A stretch of 64,000 bases of DNA from Bacteroidota bacterium (GTDB lineage: Bacteria; Bacteroidota; Bacteroidia; AKYH767-A; OLB10). The translations under genes were made by a program, and so were the position numbers. The notes below the pieces were generated by a model. That model was not told the DNA's origin, did no database searches, and was given only the letters and a program-made list of their open reading frames with translations. The stretch spans positions 1 through 64,000 of the forward strand of contig JADKDR010000012.1 in assembly GCA_016714535.1 (NCBI GenBank), read 5' to 3'. Of this stretch, positions 47,472 through 56,355 are shown one piece after another (the stretch's first letter is position 1; every line of letters begins with the position of its first letter).

Positions 47472-50400
47472 ATGAAATTAAACACTTTAGAAATTAAAGG
47501 CTTCAAAAGTTTTGGAGACAAATGCACCATCCATTTCGATAAAGGAGTAACTGCCATAGTTGGACCAAACGGTTCAGGAAAATCGAATGTAGTAGATGCC
47601 ATGCGTTGGGTACTAGGCGAGCAAAAAACCCGAATGCTGCGAAGCGAAAAAATGGATAATATTATTTTCAATGGAACCCGCACTCGCAACCCGGCTAATC
47701 TGGCCGAGGTTTCCTTAACTTTTGAAAATACCAAAAATGTATTGGCTGTAGAATATAGCACTGTAACCATCACACGAAAATTGTACCGCGATGGCGAAAG
47801 CGAATATTATCTTAACAATGTGCAATGTCGCTTGAAAGATATTACCGATTTGTTTTTAGATACAGGCATTGGCCCTGATTCGTATTCGATTATCGAATTG
47901 AAGATGGTTGATGAAATATTGAATGACAAGCACAACACCATCAGCCAACTGCTTGAAGAAGCTGCCGGAGTATCAAAGTATAAAATCCGCAAAAAACAAA
48001 CCCTAGCCAAGCTTAACGAAACCGACAATGATCTGAATCGTGTAAACGATTTGATGTTTGAAATAGAAAAAAGCCTGAAGCAATTGGAACAACAAGCCAA
48101 GAAGGCTGAAAAATTTGAAAGGTTAAAAGGTGAATACAAAGATTACAGCATAGCACTTTCTTTATTTACGATAAAGAACTATAAACAAACATTTATAGAG
48201 CTGCAACAAAACGAGACCACCTACCAAGACGAAAAAACTAAACTTGCTGCTCAAATTGATACCCTGGAAGCAGCATTGCAACAAAGGAAAACAGAAGCTA
48301 TCGAAAAAGAGCGTACACTGAGCACCTCACAAAAGCAGTTTAATGAAAAAATTGTAGAGGTTAACCAAGCCGAGAATAGCAAAAACAGCATTCAGGATAA
48401 ATTGAATAATCTGCTGCAACGTGCCAATATCTTGCAAACACAAAACCGTGAAGATGAATCGGCAATCATGTATCTTGAAAATGAAATTGCGACTCTACAT
48501 GATAAGAAAATTGCCGCTGACGAAAAACTAATAACTCAAAAGGCGGAGTTAGAAAAGTTGAAAACAAATGTCGATGAATTGCGACAACAGTTTGCCCTAT
48601 CGCAAGAGGATCTCAAAGAATTGAACGAGAAAATTTTTAAGACCCGTCAGGATTTAAATGCACATGAAACACGCATAGCTGTAAACCAGGCAAGATTCAC
48701 CTCGCTAAACGATGAGCTCTTGCGTATCAATCAGCAAAATCAGCTTAGCTTGCAAAAGCTTACCGATGTAGAAGGCGAATTCACTTCTCAACAATCGCAA
48801 AAAACGTCTCTTGAACAAAAGGTGTTACAACTTAAAGAGCAAAAGAAAAATGCTGAGCAACTGCAAAAACAGAGTCAGGATGAGTTGAAGGAATTGAATG
48901 CAAAATTGCTGGATCAATCGAGAGCAGCCGATAAAAAGCAAAACGAATACAACATCACTAAAAACCTGCTAGAACAAATGGATGGCTATCCGGCCTCTAT
49001 CAAGTATCTTAAAACCCAACACGAAAAATCGAAACGGGCACCGCTGCTTAGCGATATCATAAGTTGTAAAGAAAATTATAAAATAGCCATTGAAAATTAC
49101 CTCGAGCCTTATTTGAATTATTTTGTTGCCGACTATACAAATGATGCCATTGAGGCATTAAATATGTTGAAAGAATCTTCAAATGGAAGGGCTCATTTTT
49201 TTGTGTTAGATAATTTTGCTAATGAAGCCATTGTAGTTCCAACCTGCCCTGCAGGTTGCTTGCGCGCACTGGATTTAGTAGAGTTTGAATCTAAGTATGA
49301 AAACATATTCCGCTATCTTCTTGGTCACGTTTTTATTTTAGAAGAAAATGTATCGATAACTGAAGTAGAAAATTCATCTGAAAAAAGGGTGGTGTATCTA
49401 TTACAAAATGGAAGTCTTGTAAAGCAACGTTACTCCTATAATGGAGGATCGGTAGGATTGTTTGACGGAAAACGTACCGGTAAACTTAAGAACCTGCAAG
49501 ACATGGAAACATTGCTGCAGAAAATGCATACAGCCATTGACGAATTACAAAAAGAAGTTAGGAGCAAAGAAACAAGTGTAACACAAAATACTAATGAACT
49601 GCGCGAAGTATCTATTGCATTGAGTGCTGCCGAAGTAGATTATTCAAAAGTATCTGCTACAGTTACATCATTATCTAACAATAAAAACTTTTTGCAATCG
49701 GGCATCGACTCATTTACCAAGACCATAGAAAAACTGGAAAGTGAAATACGTGTGTTGACTGCCTCTGATGATGGTGCCGAAAACACCAATTCATTTAGTG
49801 ATGAGATAAGAAAGGCACTCAACGAGATGATGGATAGCCAAAAACTGCAACAAGAAAAAGTTACGAGTTTGCAACATCAATCATCCGAAGCTTCGCAAAA
49901 TTTTAACCAACACAATATACTATGTATACAACAACAGAACCTTTGCGAAAATCTTGGCCGCGATAGTGAGATAAAAAAGAATCAGCTGGAAGGTGTAAAC
50001 AAACGGAAAGAAAGTAACACCCTTGAATTTAATAGCACGCAGGAGTTGTCATCACAATTGAAAATGGAACTTGAAGTACAGACAGAAGCATTGGTAGCAT
50101 TATTGGCAGAAAAGAACGTGATGGAACAAGGACTTGGCGAGCAAGAGAATGCATACTTCGGTTGGAAGTCTACGATAGATGGAGATGAAAAACAGGTACA
50201 TGAATTACGAAAGCAAAAGGAAGATAAAGATCATCGCGTACAACAAGTGCATGATAAAATTAATGAACTTAAGCTTTCGCTTAATTCGCTAAAAGAAAGA
50301 CTTAGTTTAGAATTTGAAGCCAATCTGAATGAGCTGCTCGAAATGGATCCTGATGAACAGTTGGAGGAAGTAGAATTGATAGCGAAAGTTGAAAAAATAA

Positions 50401-51029
50401 AAAAGCAGATTTCTGATTTTGGTCCGGTTAATCCGATGGCTTTGGAACAGTTTAAAGAAATTAAGGAGCGTCATGATTTTATTTTAAAAGAACAAGAAGA
50501 TTTGCGCAATGCCAAAATTTCGTTGTTAAATACCATTGCTGAAATAGATCAAAGTGCACATGAAAAATATACAGAAGCATTCACAAAAGTGCGCGAAAAT
50601 TTCATAACCGTTTTCCGTAGCCTGTTTCGCGAAGAAGATAAGTGTGACCTAATACTTACCGACCCTGCTAATCCGCTTGAGTCGGATGTGACCATCATAG
50701 CACAGCCAAAAGGTAAAAAGCCTTTGACTATACAGCAATTATCGGGTGGAGAAAAAACGCTTACAGCCACTGCATTGTTGTTTGGTATTTATTTATTGAA
50801 ACCTGCACCGTTTTGTATTTTCGATGAAGTAGATGCCCCGCTTGATGATAATAACATAGACAAGTTCATTAATATCATTAAAAAGTTTAGTGACGACACG
50901 CAGTTCATTATTATTACACACAATAAAAAAACAATGACTGCAACCGATGTAATTTATGGCATTACCATGATTGATCAGGGCATTACACAAGTTGTGCCGG
51001 TTGATATAAGAGAATTTGAAGAAGTGTAA
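47472..51029 (+). CDS. smc: Chromosome segregation protein SMC
   Basis: SMC forms a ring with ScpA and ScpB that compacts and separates chromosomes. It has 1185 residues, full length. The N-terminal ATPase half has Walker A GPNGSGKS (31-38) and VLGEQKTRMLRSEKMDNIIF. A coiled coil runs from about 170 to 500, then the hinge (about 510-660: ISCKENYKIAIENYLEPYLN, YIRYLLGHVFI-like strands), then a second coiled coil to about 1020. The C-terminal half has signature LSGGEKTLTATALLFGIYLL and Walker B FCIFDEVDAPLDDNNIDKF. scpA and scpB are not in the window. It is monocistronic, closed by the terminator at 51079. Confidence 0.97.
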   Translation: MKLNTLEIKGFKSFGDKCTIHFDKGVTAIVGPNGSGKSNVVDAMRWVLGEQKTRMLRSEKMDNIIFNGTRTRNPANLAEVSLTFENTKNVLAVEYSTVTITRKLYRDGESEYYLNNVQCRLKDITDLFLDTGIGPDSYSIIELKMVDEILNDKHNTISQLLEEAAGVSKYKIRKKQTLAKLNETDNDLNRVNDLMFEIEKSLKQLEQQAKKAEKFERLKGEYKDYSIALSLFTIKNYKQTFIELQQNETTYQDEKTKLAAQIDTLEAALQQRKTEAIEKERTLSTSQKQFNEKIVEVNQAENSKNSIQDKLNNLLQRANILQTQNREDESAIMYLENEIATLHDKKIAADEKLITQKAELEKLKTNVDELRQQFALSQEDLKELNEKIFKTRQDLNAHETRIAVNQARFTSLNDELLRINQQNQLSLQKLTDVEGEFTSQQSQKTSLEQKVLQLKEQKKNAEQLQKQSQDELKELNAKLLDQSRAADKKQNEYNITKNLLEQMDGYPASIKYLKTQHEKSKRAPLLSDIISCKENYKIAIENYLEPYLNYFVADYTNDAIEALNMLKESSNGRAHFFVLDNFANEAIVVPTCPAGCLRALDLVEFESKYENIFRYLLGHVFILEENVSITEVENSSEKRVVYLLQNGSLVKQRYSYNGGSVGLFDGKRTGKLKNLQDMETLLQKMHTAIDELQKEVRSKETSVTQNTNELREVSIALSAAEVDYSKVSATVTSLSNNKNFLQSGIDSFTKTIEKLESEIRVLTASDDGAENTNSFSDEIRKALNEMMDSQKLQQEKVTSLQHQSSEASQNFNQHNILCIQQQNLCENLGRDSEIKKNQLEGVNKRKESNTLEFNSTQELSSQLKMELEVQTEALVALLAEKNVMEQGLGEQENAYFGWKSTIDGDEKQVHELRKQKEDKDHRVQQVHDKINELKLSLNSLKERLSLEFEANLNELLEMDPDEQLEEVELIAKVEKIKKQISDFGPVNPMALEQFKEIKERHDFILKEQEDLRNAKISLLNTIAEIDQSAHEKYTEAFTKVRENFITVFRSLFREEDKCDLILTDPANPLESDVTIIAQPKGKKPLTIQQLSGGEKTLTATALLFGIYLLKPAPFCIFDEVDAPLDDNNIDKFINIIKKFSDDTQFIIITHNKKTMTATDVIYGITMIDQGITQVVPVDIREFEEV

Positions 51030-51078
51030 TCGAAATATTTGTAATATAGTTATTGTTACTAAATACGATTAACATGAT

Positions 51079-51110
51079 ACCCACTGAAAATTCAGTGGGT
51101 GTTTTTTTTT
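51079..51110 (+). terminator. Terminator of smc
   Basis: Stem ACCCACTGAA-aa-TTCAGTGGGT, then G and a run of T, 50 bp past the smc stop. Confidence 0.9.
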
Positions 51111-51114
51111 CAAT

Positions 51115-52839
51115 CTATGAGGCTTGCTCAATTTTTGAAATCTCAGATTTTACAAACTCGCATAGCTCACTAATATAAGTTGCGCTAAAATCAAATTGTA
51201 CACCAGCCGTTTTATAAATCTCTTTTATACCTGATGTATAACCTAACCTAAGTGCATCAAGATATTGCTTTATGGCTTGCTGTGGATTTGCCTTATAGTT
51301 GCGCCAAACAGCTATTGCACCCAACTGTGCCATGCCATACTCGATGTAATAAAAAGGCACTTCGTAAATGTGTAACTGCTTTTGCCAAAGATAACTTCGT
51401 GCATCTGCATAGTTTGCCCAATCTACTACCTTGCTGCTAAACTCGCTATGCAGTTGTGTCCAGTATATTTTACGCTCAGCAGCTGTGTGCTCAGGGTTGG
51501 TATATATCCAATGTTGAAATTTATCTACACAGGCAATCCAGGGTAAAATGGTGAGCACATCTTCGAGGTGTTGCAAGCGGGCGCGCTTTAAGTCTTCCTT
51601 GTTTTCAAAAAAACAATCCCAATGTTCCATGCTTATAAGCTCCATGCTCATGCTTGCAAGCTCTGCTACTTCGCTCGGAAAATTTTTAAAATCAATTTGC
51701 TGCAAGGGGTGAGTTACAATGGAATGCACTGCATGTCCCCCCTCGTGCACTATGGTTACCAAATCGCGTAGCAATCCCGAAGCATTCATAAAAATAAATG
51801 GCACTCCGGTTTCATACAAGGGATAGTTGTAACCTCCGGGAGCTTTGCCAATGCGCGAATCAAGATCGATGCGGTTCATGCTTTTTAGTTGACTCATGCA
51901 ATCGCCCAGGTAAGTATCTGTTTTATAAAAACATGCAATAGCCTTATCCATCATTTCGGTTCCCGTTTTAAATGGCTTGAGTGGCGTATCGCCATCTATA
52001 TCTACATCCAAATCATATGGAAGCAGTTGCTCGTAATTCAAAATTTGTTTTCTGTGATCATCGTATTTTTTAACAATGGGCATGATGCTCTTGCTTATGG
52101 CCTCGTGCATTTGCATGCAATCGCTTACGGTATAATCAAAGCGGCACATGGCGGCAAATTTATAATCGCGAAAATTATCGAAGCCTGCATTGTGCGCTAT
52201 TTGAGTACGCACTTTTATAAGTTCATCAAATAGCTGATCTAACTTTGTTGCATCTTGCAATCTGCGGGCAATTATTTTTTCATACACCAACTTTCTTTCT
52301 TCGCGGTTTTTACTTTTTAAAAGTACTGATGCCTGTTGCAAGGTAAGTTCCTTGTCGTTATAATGAATAGTCATGGCACCGGCTATGGCTCCATATTTTT
52401 GTTCCTTTTGTTGCATATCGGCAATGAGCGGTATGTTCTCATCGCGATAGATTTGGATGGCACGTTGTGCACTGCGAATGCTATTTTGAAAACGCGAATC
52501 ATTCAGCTCATTTAAAAAAGGTGACTGAATAAATTTAATATTCAGCTTATTGTTGTAAGGCGAAATCTTGGGATCTAACTCGGTAATAAAAAAGGTGTAT
52601 GCCTCTTCATAGGTTTTATTATCGGTATAGCATGTCATGCGAATGTATCGCCAGGCAAGGTTTTCGGCAATTACGGTTTCGAGCTCGCTACGGTTGGTAA
52701 GCCATAGCAAAAAATCAGAAAGCGAATTTATTTGGCGTTGTTCGAGGTCGATAAAGTAGTGCTCGATGTCGCTCCATGTTTTTATTTCGAGCGAGTTAGA
52801 AACAAATGTGCGAGCGGGTGGTGCTATGTTTATTGGCAT
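51115..52839 (-). CDS. M3 family oligoendopeptidase
   Basis: The family cleaves short peptides in the cytoplasm with a zinc ion. I start at 52839 (MPINIAPPARTFVSNSLEIK), because the 10 codons upstream are Lys-rich and unlike the family start. It has 574 residues. The zinc motif is HEGGHAVHS at residues 365-373 (HExxH pattern). Other oligopeptidase-F-like marks are AMCRFDYTVSDCMQMHEAIS, GKAPGGYNYPLYETGVPFIF, then MNASGLLRDLVTIV, and SFYYIEYGMAQLGAIAVW-like sequence near the end (VPFYYIEYGMAQLGAIAVWR). There is no signal peptide, so it is cytoplasmic. Confidence 0.93.
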   Translation of the reverse strand: MPINIAPPARTFVSNSLEIKTWSDIEHYFIDLEQRQINSLSDFLLWLTNRSELETVIAENLAWRYIRMTCYTDNKTYEEAYTFFITELDPKISPYNNKLNIKFIQSPFLNELNDSRFQNSIRSAQRAIQIYRDENIPLIADMQQKEQKYGAIAGAMTIHYNDKELTLQQASVLLKSKNREERKLVYEKIIARRLQDATKLDQLFDELIKVRTQIAHNAGFDNFRDYKFAAMCRFDYTVSDCMQMHEAISKSIMPIVKKYDDHRKQILNYEQLLPYDLDVDIDGDTPLKPFKTGTEMMDKAIACFYKTDTYLGDCMSQLKSMNRIDLDSRIGKAPGGYNYPLYETGVPFIFMNASGLLRDLVTIVHEGGHAVHSIVTHPLQQIDFKNFPSEVAELASMSMELISMEHWDCFFENKEDLKRARLQHLEDVLTILPWIACVDKFQHWIYTNPEHTAAERKIYWTQLHSEFSSKVVDWANYADARSYLWQKQLHIYEVPFYYIEYGMAQLGAIAVWRNYKANPQQAIKQYLDALRLGYTSGIKEIYKTAGVQFDFSATYISELCEFVKSEISKIEQAS

Positions 52840-52920
52840 AATTTTTTTTTTGGCAAAGGTAATTTTCAATTCTTAAAATTTTTAATTAATCATATGCGCT
52901 TTACAATGCTAAACGAAGAA

Positions 52921-53085
52921 GACGCGAAGCCACGTAAAGTAAACTAAAAGAGAAAGATCTGAATTGAATTCCCCTTGTGAACCTTTGAAAATTCCTTTGA
53001 GAACCTTTGTGGTACAACATTTTAATTTTGTAAATGTATTGGGCACAAAGTTGCACAAAGAAGACACAAAAGGCTCAAAGTTTTA
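52921..53085. repeat. Inverted cluster of CTTTGTG/CACAAAG motifs
   Basis: The left arm (52973-53012) reads CCTTGTGAACCTTTGA then CCTTTGAGAACCTTTGTGG. The right arm (53044-53080) holds CACAAAG twice, CACAAAAGG and CTCAAAG. A further GCGAAGCCACGTAAAG lies at 52924-52939. The rest of the 52840-53212 gap shows nothing else. Confidence 0.6.
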
Positions 53086-53185
53086 CTCACTTTATGAAAC
53101 ACTACTAAAAATATTTTTTTTGGTCATGACTTTTTCCAATTCATGAATCACAACTTGAAATGTGAATGGAATATAGAAACAAGAA

Positions 53186-53220
53186 TTTTGCTAAACCAAT
53201 TATTCAAAATCTTACTTTTG
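53186..53220 (+). promoter_or_regulatory. Promoter of the PBP1A gene
   Basis: TTTTG (53186-53190), 22 bp, TACTTTTG (53213-53220), 19 bp before the start at 53240. Confidence 0.55.
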
Positions 53221-53239
53221 TCCATCTCAATTAAATTAA

Positions 53240-55464
53240 ATGCAAACTTCGCTTCGCAAACGTTTCCGTATTTTCACCTTATTGTTTTGGTTTTTTGTTT
53301 TTGCTCCCATCGTAGCATTGGTTGCACTGCTTGCATTGATAGGTAACGGCTACTATGGCAAACTTCCCGATTTTAAAGATTTGGAAAACCCCGACATCAA
53401 TCTAAGTTCGGAAATTGTAAGTGCCGATAATGTGGTGCTTGGCAAATACTATTATCAAAACCGCAGCAATATAAAGTACAGCGACTTGTCGCCCAATTTG
53501 GTAAAGGCCTTGAAATGTACCGAAGATGTGCGTTTCGAAGAACATAGCGGTGTGGATATAAAAGGACTTTTCCGCGTATTGTTTAAGACCGTAATCTTAA
53601 GGCAAGATGCCGGAGGTGGCAGCACGCTATCGCAACAGTTGGCAAAAAATCTTTTTCCCCGAACGCGGAATCATGGTTTTGCACTGATTATTCAAAAGAT
53701 GAAAGAATGGATTACTGCCACGCGCCTCGAGCGAAATTATACCAAGGAAGAAATTATTGCCATGTATTTTAATACCGTAGAATTTGGTAATAATGCATAT
53801 GGGATAAAATCAGCCTCACGCACTTATTATGATAAAACTCCGGCACAACTTTCTATTTCCGAATCGGCCCTATTAGTTGGCATGTTGCAAGCACCATCGC
53901 GCTACAATCCGCGTATGAATGAAAAAGCAGCTATGCAAAGGCGTAATGTTGTACTTGCACAAATGCACAAGTACCAGGCTATTGATCAACTTCAAAAAGA
54001 TTCGCTGCAAAAAACGAAACTCCTAATTAAGTTTACCAAGGATGATCATAATGCCGGACTGGCTACCTACTTCCGCGAGGAGATACGTGCCGAATTACAA
54101 AAGTGGTGTAACGATCACAAGAAGGCAGATGGCAGTGCTTATAATTTGTATCGTGATGGATTGCGTATTTATACCACCATTGACTCTCGTATGCAAAAGT
54201 ATGCCGAAGAAGCAATGCGAGAGCATATGATAGTTTTGCAAAAACAATTCTATGATCACTGGAAAGGGCGCGAACCATGGTATGATTATCCCGAAACTAT
54301 TATAGATGCTATGCGCAAATCGGAACGATGGGCAAGTATGAAAGAGGAGGGCATGAGCGACAAAGAAGCAGAAGCAGAATTTAAGAAGAAGGTGCCTATG
54401 ACAATCTTTACCTGGAAAGGTGATCGCGACACTGTATTGAGTCCGTTAGATTCCATTAAGTATTTTAAAAAATATTGCAGTGTGGATTTATGGCCGTTAC
54501 TCCACAAACCGGAGAGATAAAAGCATGGGTAGGCGGCAATGACTATCGATACTTTAAATATGATCATGTAAAAGAAGGAAAGCGTCAGGTTGGAAGTACG
54601 TTTAAACCTTTTCTGTATGCCATAGCCATGCAGGAACATTACTCGCCATGCTATAAAGTTCCTAATGAAAAAATAACCATACATCTTGAAACTGGCGAAG
54701 ATTGGACACCAGATAATAGTGATAACAAATATGGAGGAATGCTTACCCTTAAAGAGGCGCTTGCAAACTCAGTAAACACGGTGTCGGCTTATTTGATTAA
54801 ACAATTTGGTCCCAATGCTGTGGTTGAAATGGCGCGAAAGATGGGAGTAACCAGCAAACTTGATGCAGTGCCTTCCATTGCTCTGGGTTCGGCTGACTTA
54901 TCGGTGTATGAAATGACAGGAGCCTACGCAACCTTTGCCAACAAAGGGGTTCATACCGAGCCGGTGTACATTACACGAATCGAAGACAAAAATGGAGTGG
55001 TGCTGGAAGAACGTATTCCGAAAAAAATTGAAGCTATAAGTGAAGAAACAGCATACCTGATGCTTAACCTGATGCAGGGCGTAGTGCAATATGGCACCGG
55101 AACAAGGCTTAGAGGAAAATACAATTTGACCAATGCAATTGCCGGTAAAACCGGAACCACACAAAATAACAGCGATGGCTGGTTCATTGGCATAGTTCCC
55201 AACCTGGTTGCTGGTTGTTGGGTAGGTGCAGAAGACCGTGTGGTTCGTTTCCGCAGCACCAACCTCGGGCAAGGCGCCAATATGGCTTTGCCGATTTGGG
55301 GTTTGTTTATGCAAAAATGTTATGCTGATACAGAACTTGCAATTTCAAAAGAAAATTTTGAGCTACCATCATCTCCATTAACCACAGAACTTGATTGCAG
55401 CAAATATGATGACAATAAATCGGTCAATGACAAAACCGATGAATTCGGTTTTTTAACTTGTTAA
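53240..55464 (+). CDS. Class A penicillin-binding protein 1A, one frameshift
   Basis: This is a bifunctional peptidoglycan glycosyltransferase and transpeptidase at the inner membrane. It has about 741 codons. A membrane anchor (LLFWFFVFAPIVALVALLAL) is followed by the GT51 domain: CTEDVRFEEHSGVDIKG, STLSQQLAKNLFPR, ERNYTKEEIIAMYFNTVEFG and LLVGMLQAPSRYNP. The transpeptidase has STFK (GSTFKPFLYAIAM), SVN (NSVNTVSAYLI) and KTGTTQNNSDGW. The first frame ends at 54520. The second is open from 54475 and continues QCGFMAVTPQTGEIKAWVGG. One base is missing near the A-run or T-run at 54462-54476. All catalytic motifs are present, so I infer a sequencing indel in an intact gene. Confidence 0.92.
55432..55454 (+). 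terminator. Terminator overlapping the end of the PBP1A gene
   Basis: Stem AAAACCGA-tgaat-TCGGTTTT followed by TT. It lies inside the last ten codons, before the stop at 55462-55464. Confidence 0.55.
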
Positions 55465-55578
55465 CCATAACCCTATTAGTTAACAATTTTTTAATTCCGG
55501 CTGGCAACATATTAGTATTTCTGAAAAATAGAATACGCTAGTTGTTTCCAACTAAACAAAATACTTAACTACACCCCA

Positions 55579-56355
55579 ATGATTTTACATACGAAAATCG
55601 AAGGCACCGGCAAGCCAATTGTAATACTTCATGGATTGTTTGGTATGCTTGATAACTGGAATGGTATTGCGCGGCAATTGTCCACCAAAGGCATTGCTTG
55701 CATACTGATGGACCTGCGTAATCATGGACATTCGCCATGGAGCGATGAGTTTAACTACCATGTCATGTGTGAAGATGTTTTGGAAACCATAGCACACCTT
55801 GAATTAAATTCATATGTGCTTGCAGGACATAGTATGGGCGGTAAAGTGGCCTTGCAAGTTGCAGCATGTAAACCTGCAGGTTTACTGGGCCTTTGCGTTA
55901 TGGACATAGCACCACGTTATTATGCACCTCATCACGAACATATTATTAATGCCTTGTACAGGGCAGATGTGCACAAGATAAAATCGCGCAAAGAAGCAGA
56001 ATCAAACATGAAACCCTTTATTGCCGATAACGCAACGTTGCAATTTCTTTTAAAAAATCTGCATTGGAAAGATCACAATACATTAGCCTGGCGTTTCAAC
56101 CTGGATGCAATAGCACGTAATATTGAAGAAGTTGGAAAATCTTTTTCTTTAGAAAATAAAATGGACACCCCTACTCTTTTTATGCGTGGCGAAAATTCTT
56201 CGTATATCAATAAGCAAGACGAAGAACATATACAGCAACTGTTTACAACTGTAAAACTGGTTACCATATCTCATGCCGGACACTGGCTACATGCCGACCA
56301 GCCTGAAGTTGTTATAAATACATTGGAAGCTTTTGTAAACGAATGTTTACTTTAG
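55579..56355 (+). CDS. Alpha/beta hydrolase (YbfF-like esterase)
   Basis: The protein has 258 residues. The fold marks are present: VILHGLFGMLDNWNGIARQL (oxyanion HG), DLRNHGHSPWSDEFNYHVM, the nucleophile elbow GHSMGGKVALQ, an acidic residue in PTLFMRGENSSYI and the catalytic His in ISHAGHWLHADQPEVV. This pattern is that of YbfF/abhydrolase-11 acyl-CoA or ester hydrolases; the true substrate is unknown. Its 3' end overlaps the convergent DPP-IV-type gene by 9 bp. Confidence 0.9.
   Translation: MILHTKIEGTGKPIVILHGLFGMLDNWNGIARQLSTKGIACILMDLRNHGHSPWSDEFNYHVMCEDVLETIAHLELNSYVLAGHSMGGKVALQVAACKPAGLLGLCVMDIAPRYYAPHHEHIINALYRADVHKIKSRKEAESNMKPFIADNATLQFLLKNLHWKDHNTLAWRFNLDAIARNIEEVGKSFSLENKMDTPTLFMRGENSSYINKQDEEHIQQLFTTVKLVTISHAGHWLHADQPEVVINTLEAFVNECLL

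Noticed and set aside
52964..53346. Short open frames in front of PBP1A
   Set aside because: The first lies on the inverted CTTTGTG repeat cluster and the second overlaps the PBP1A start; neither looks like a protein.
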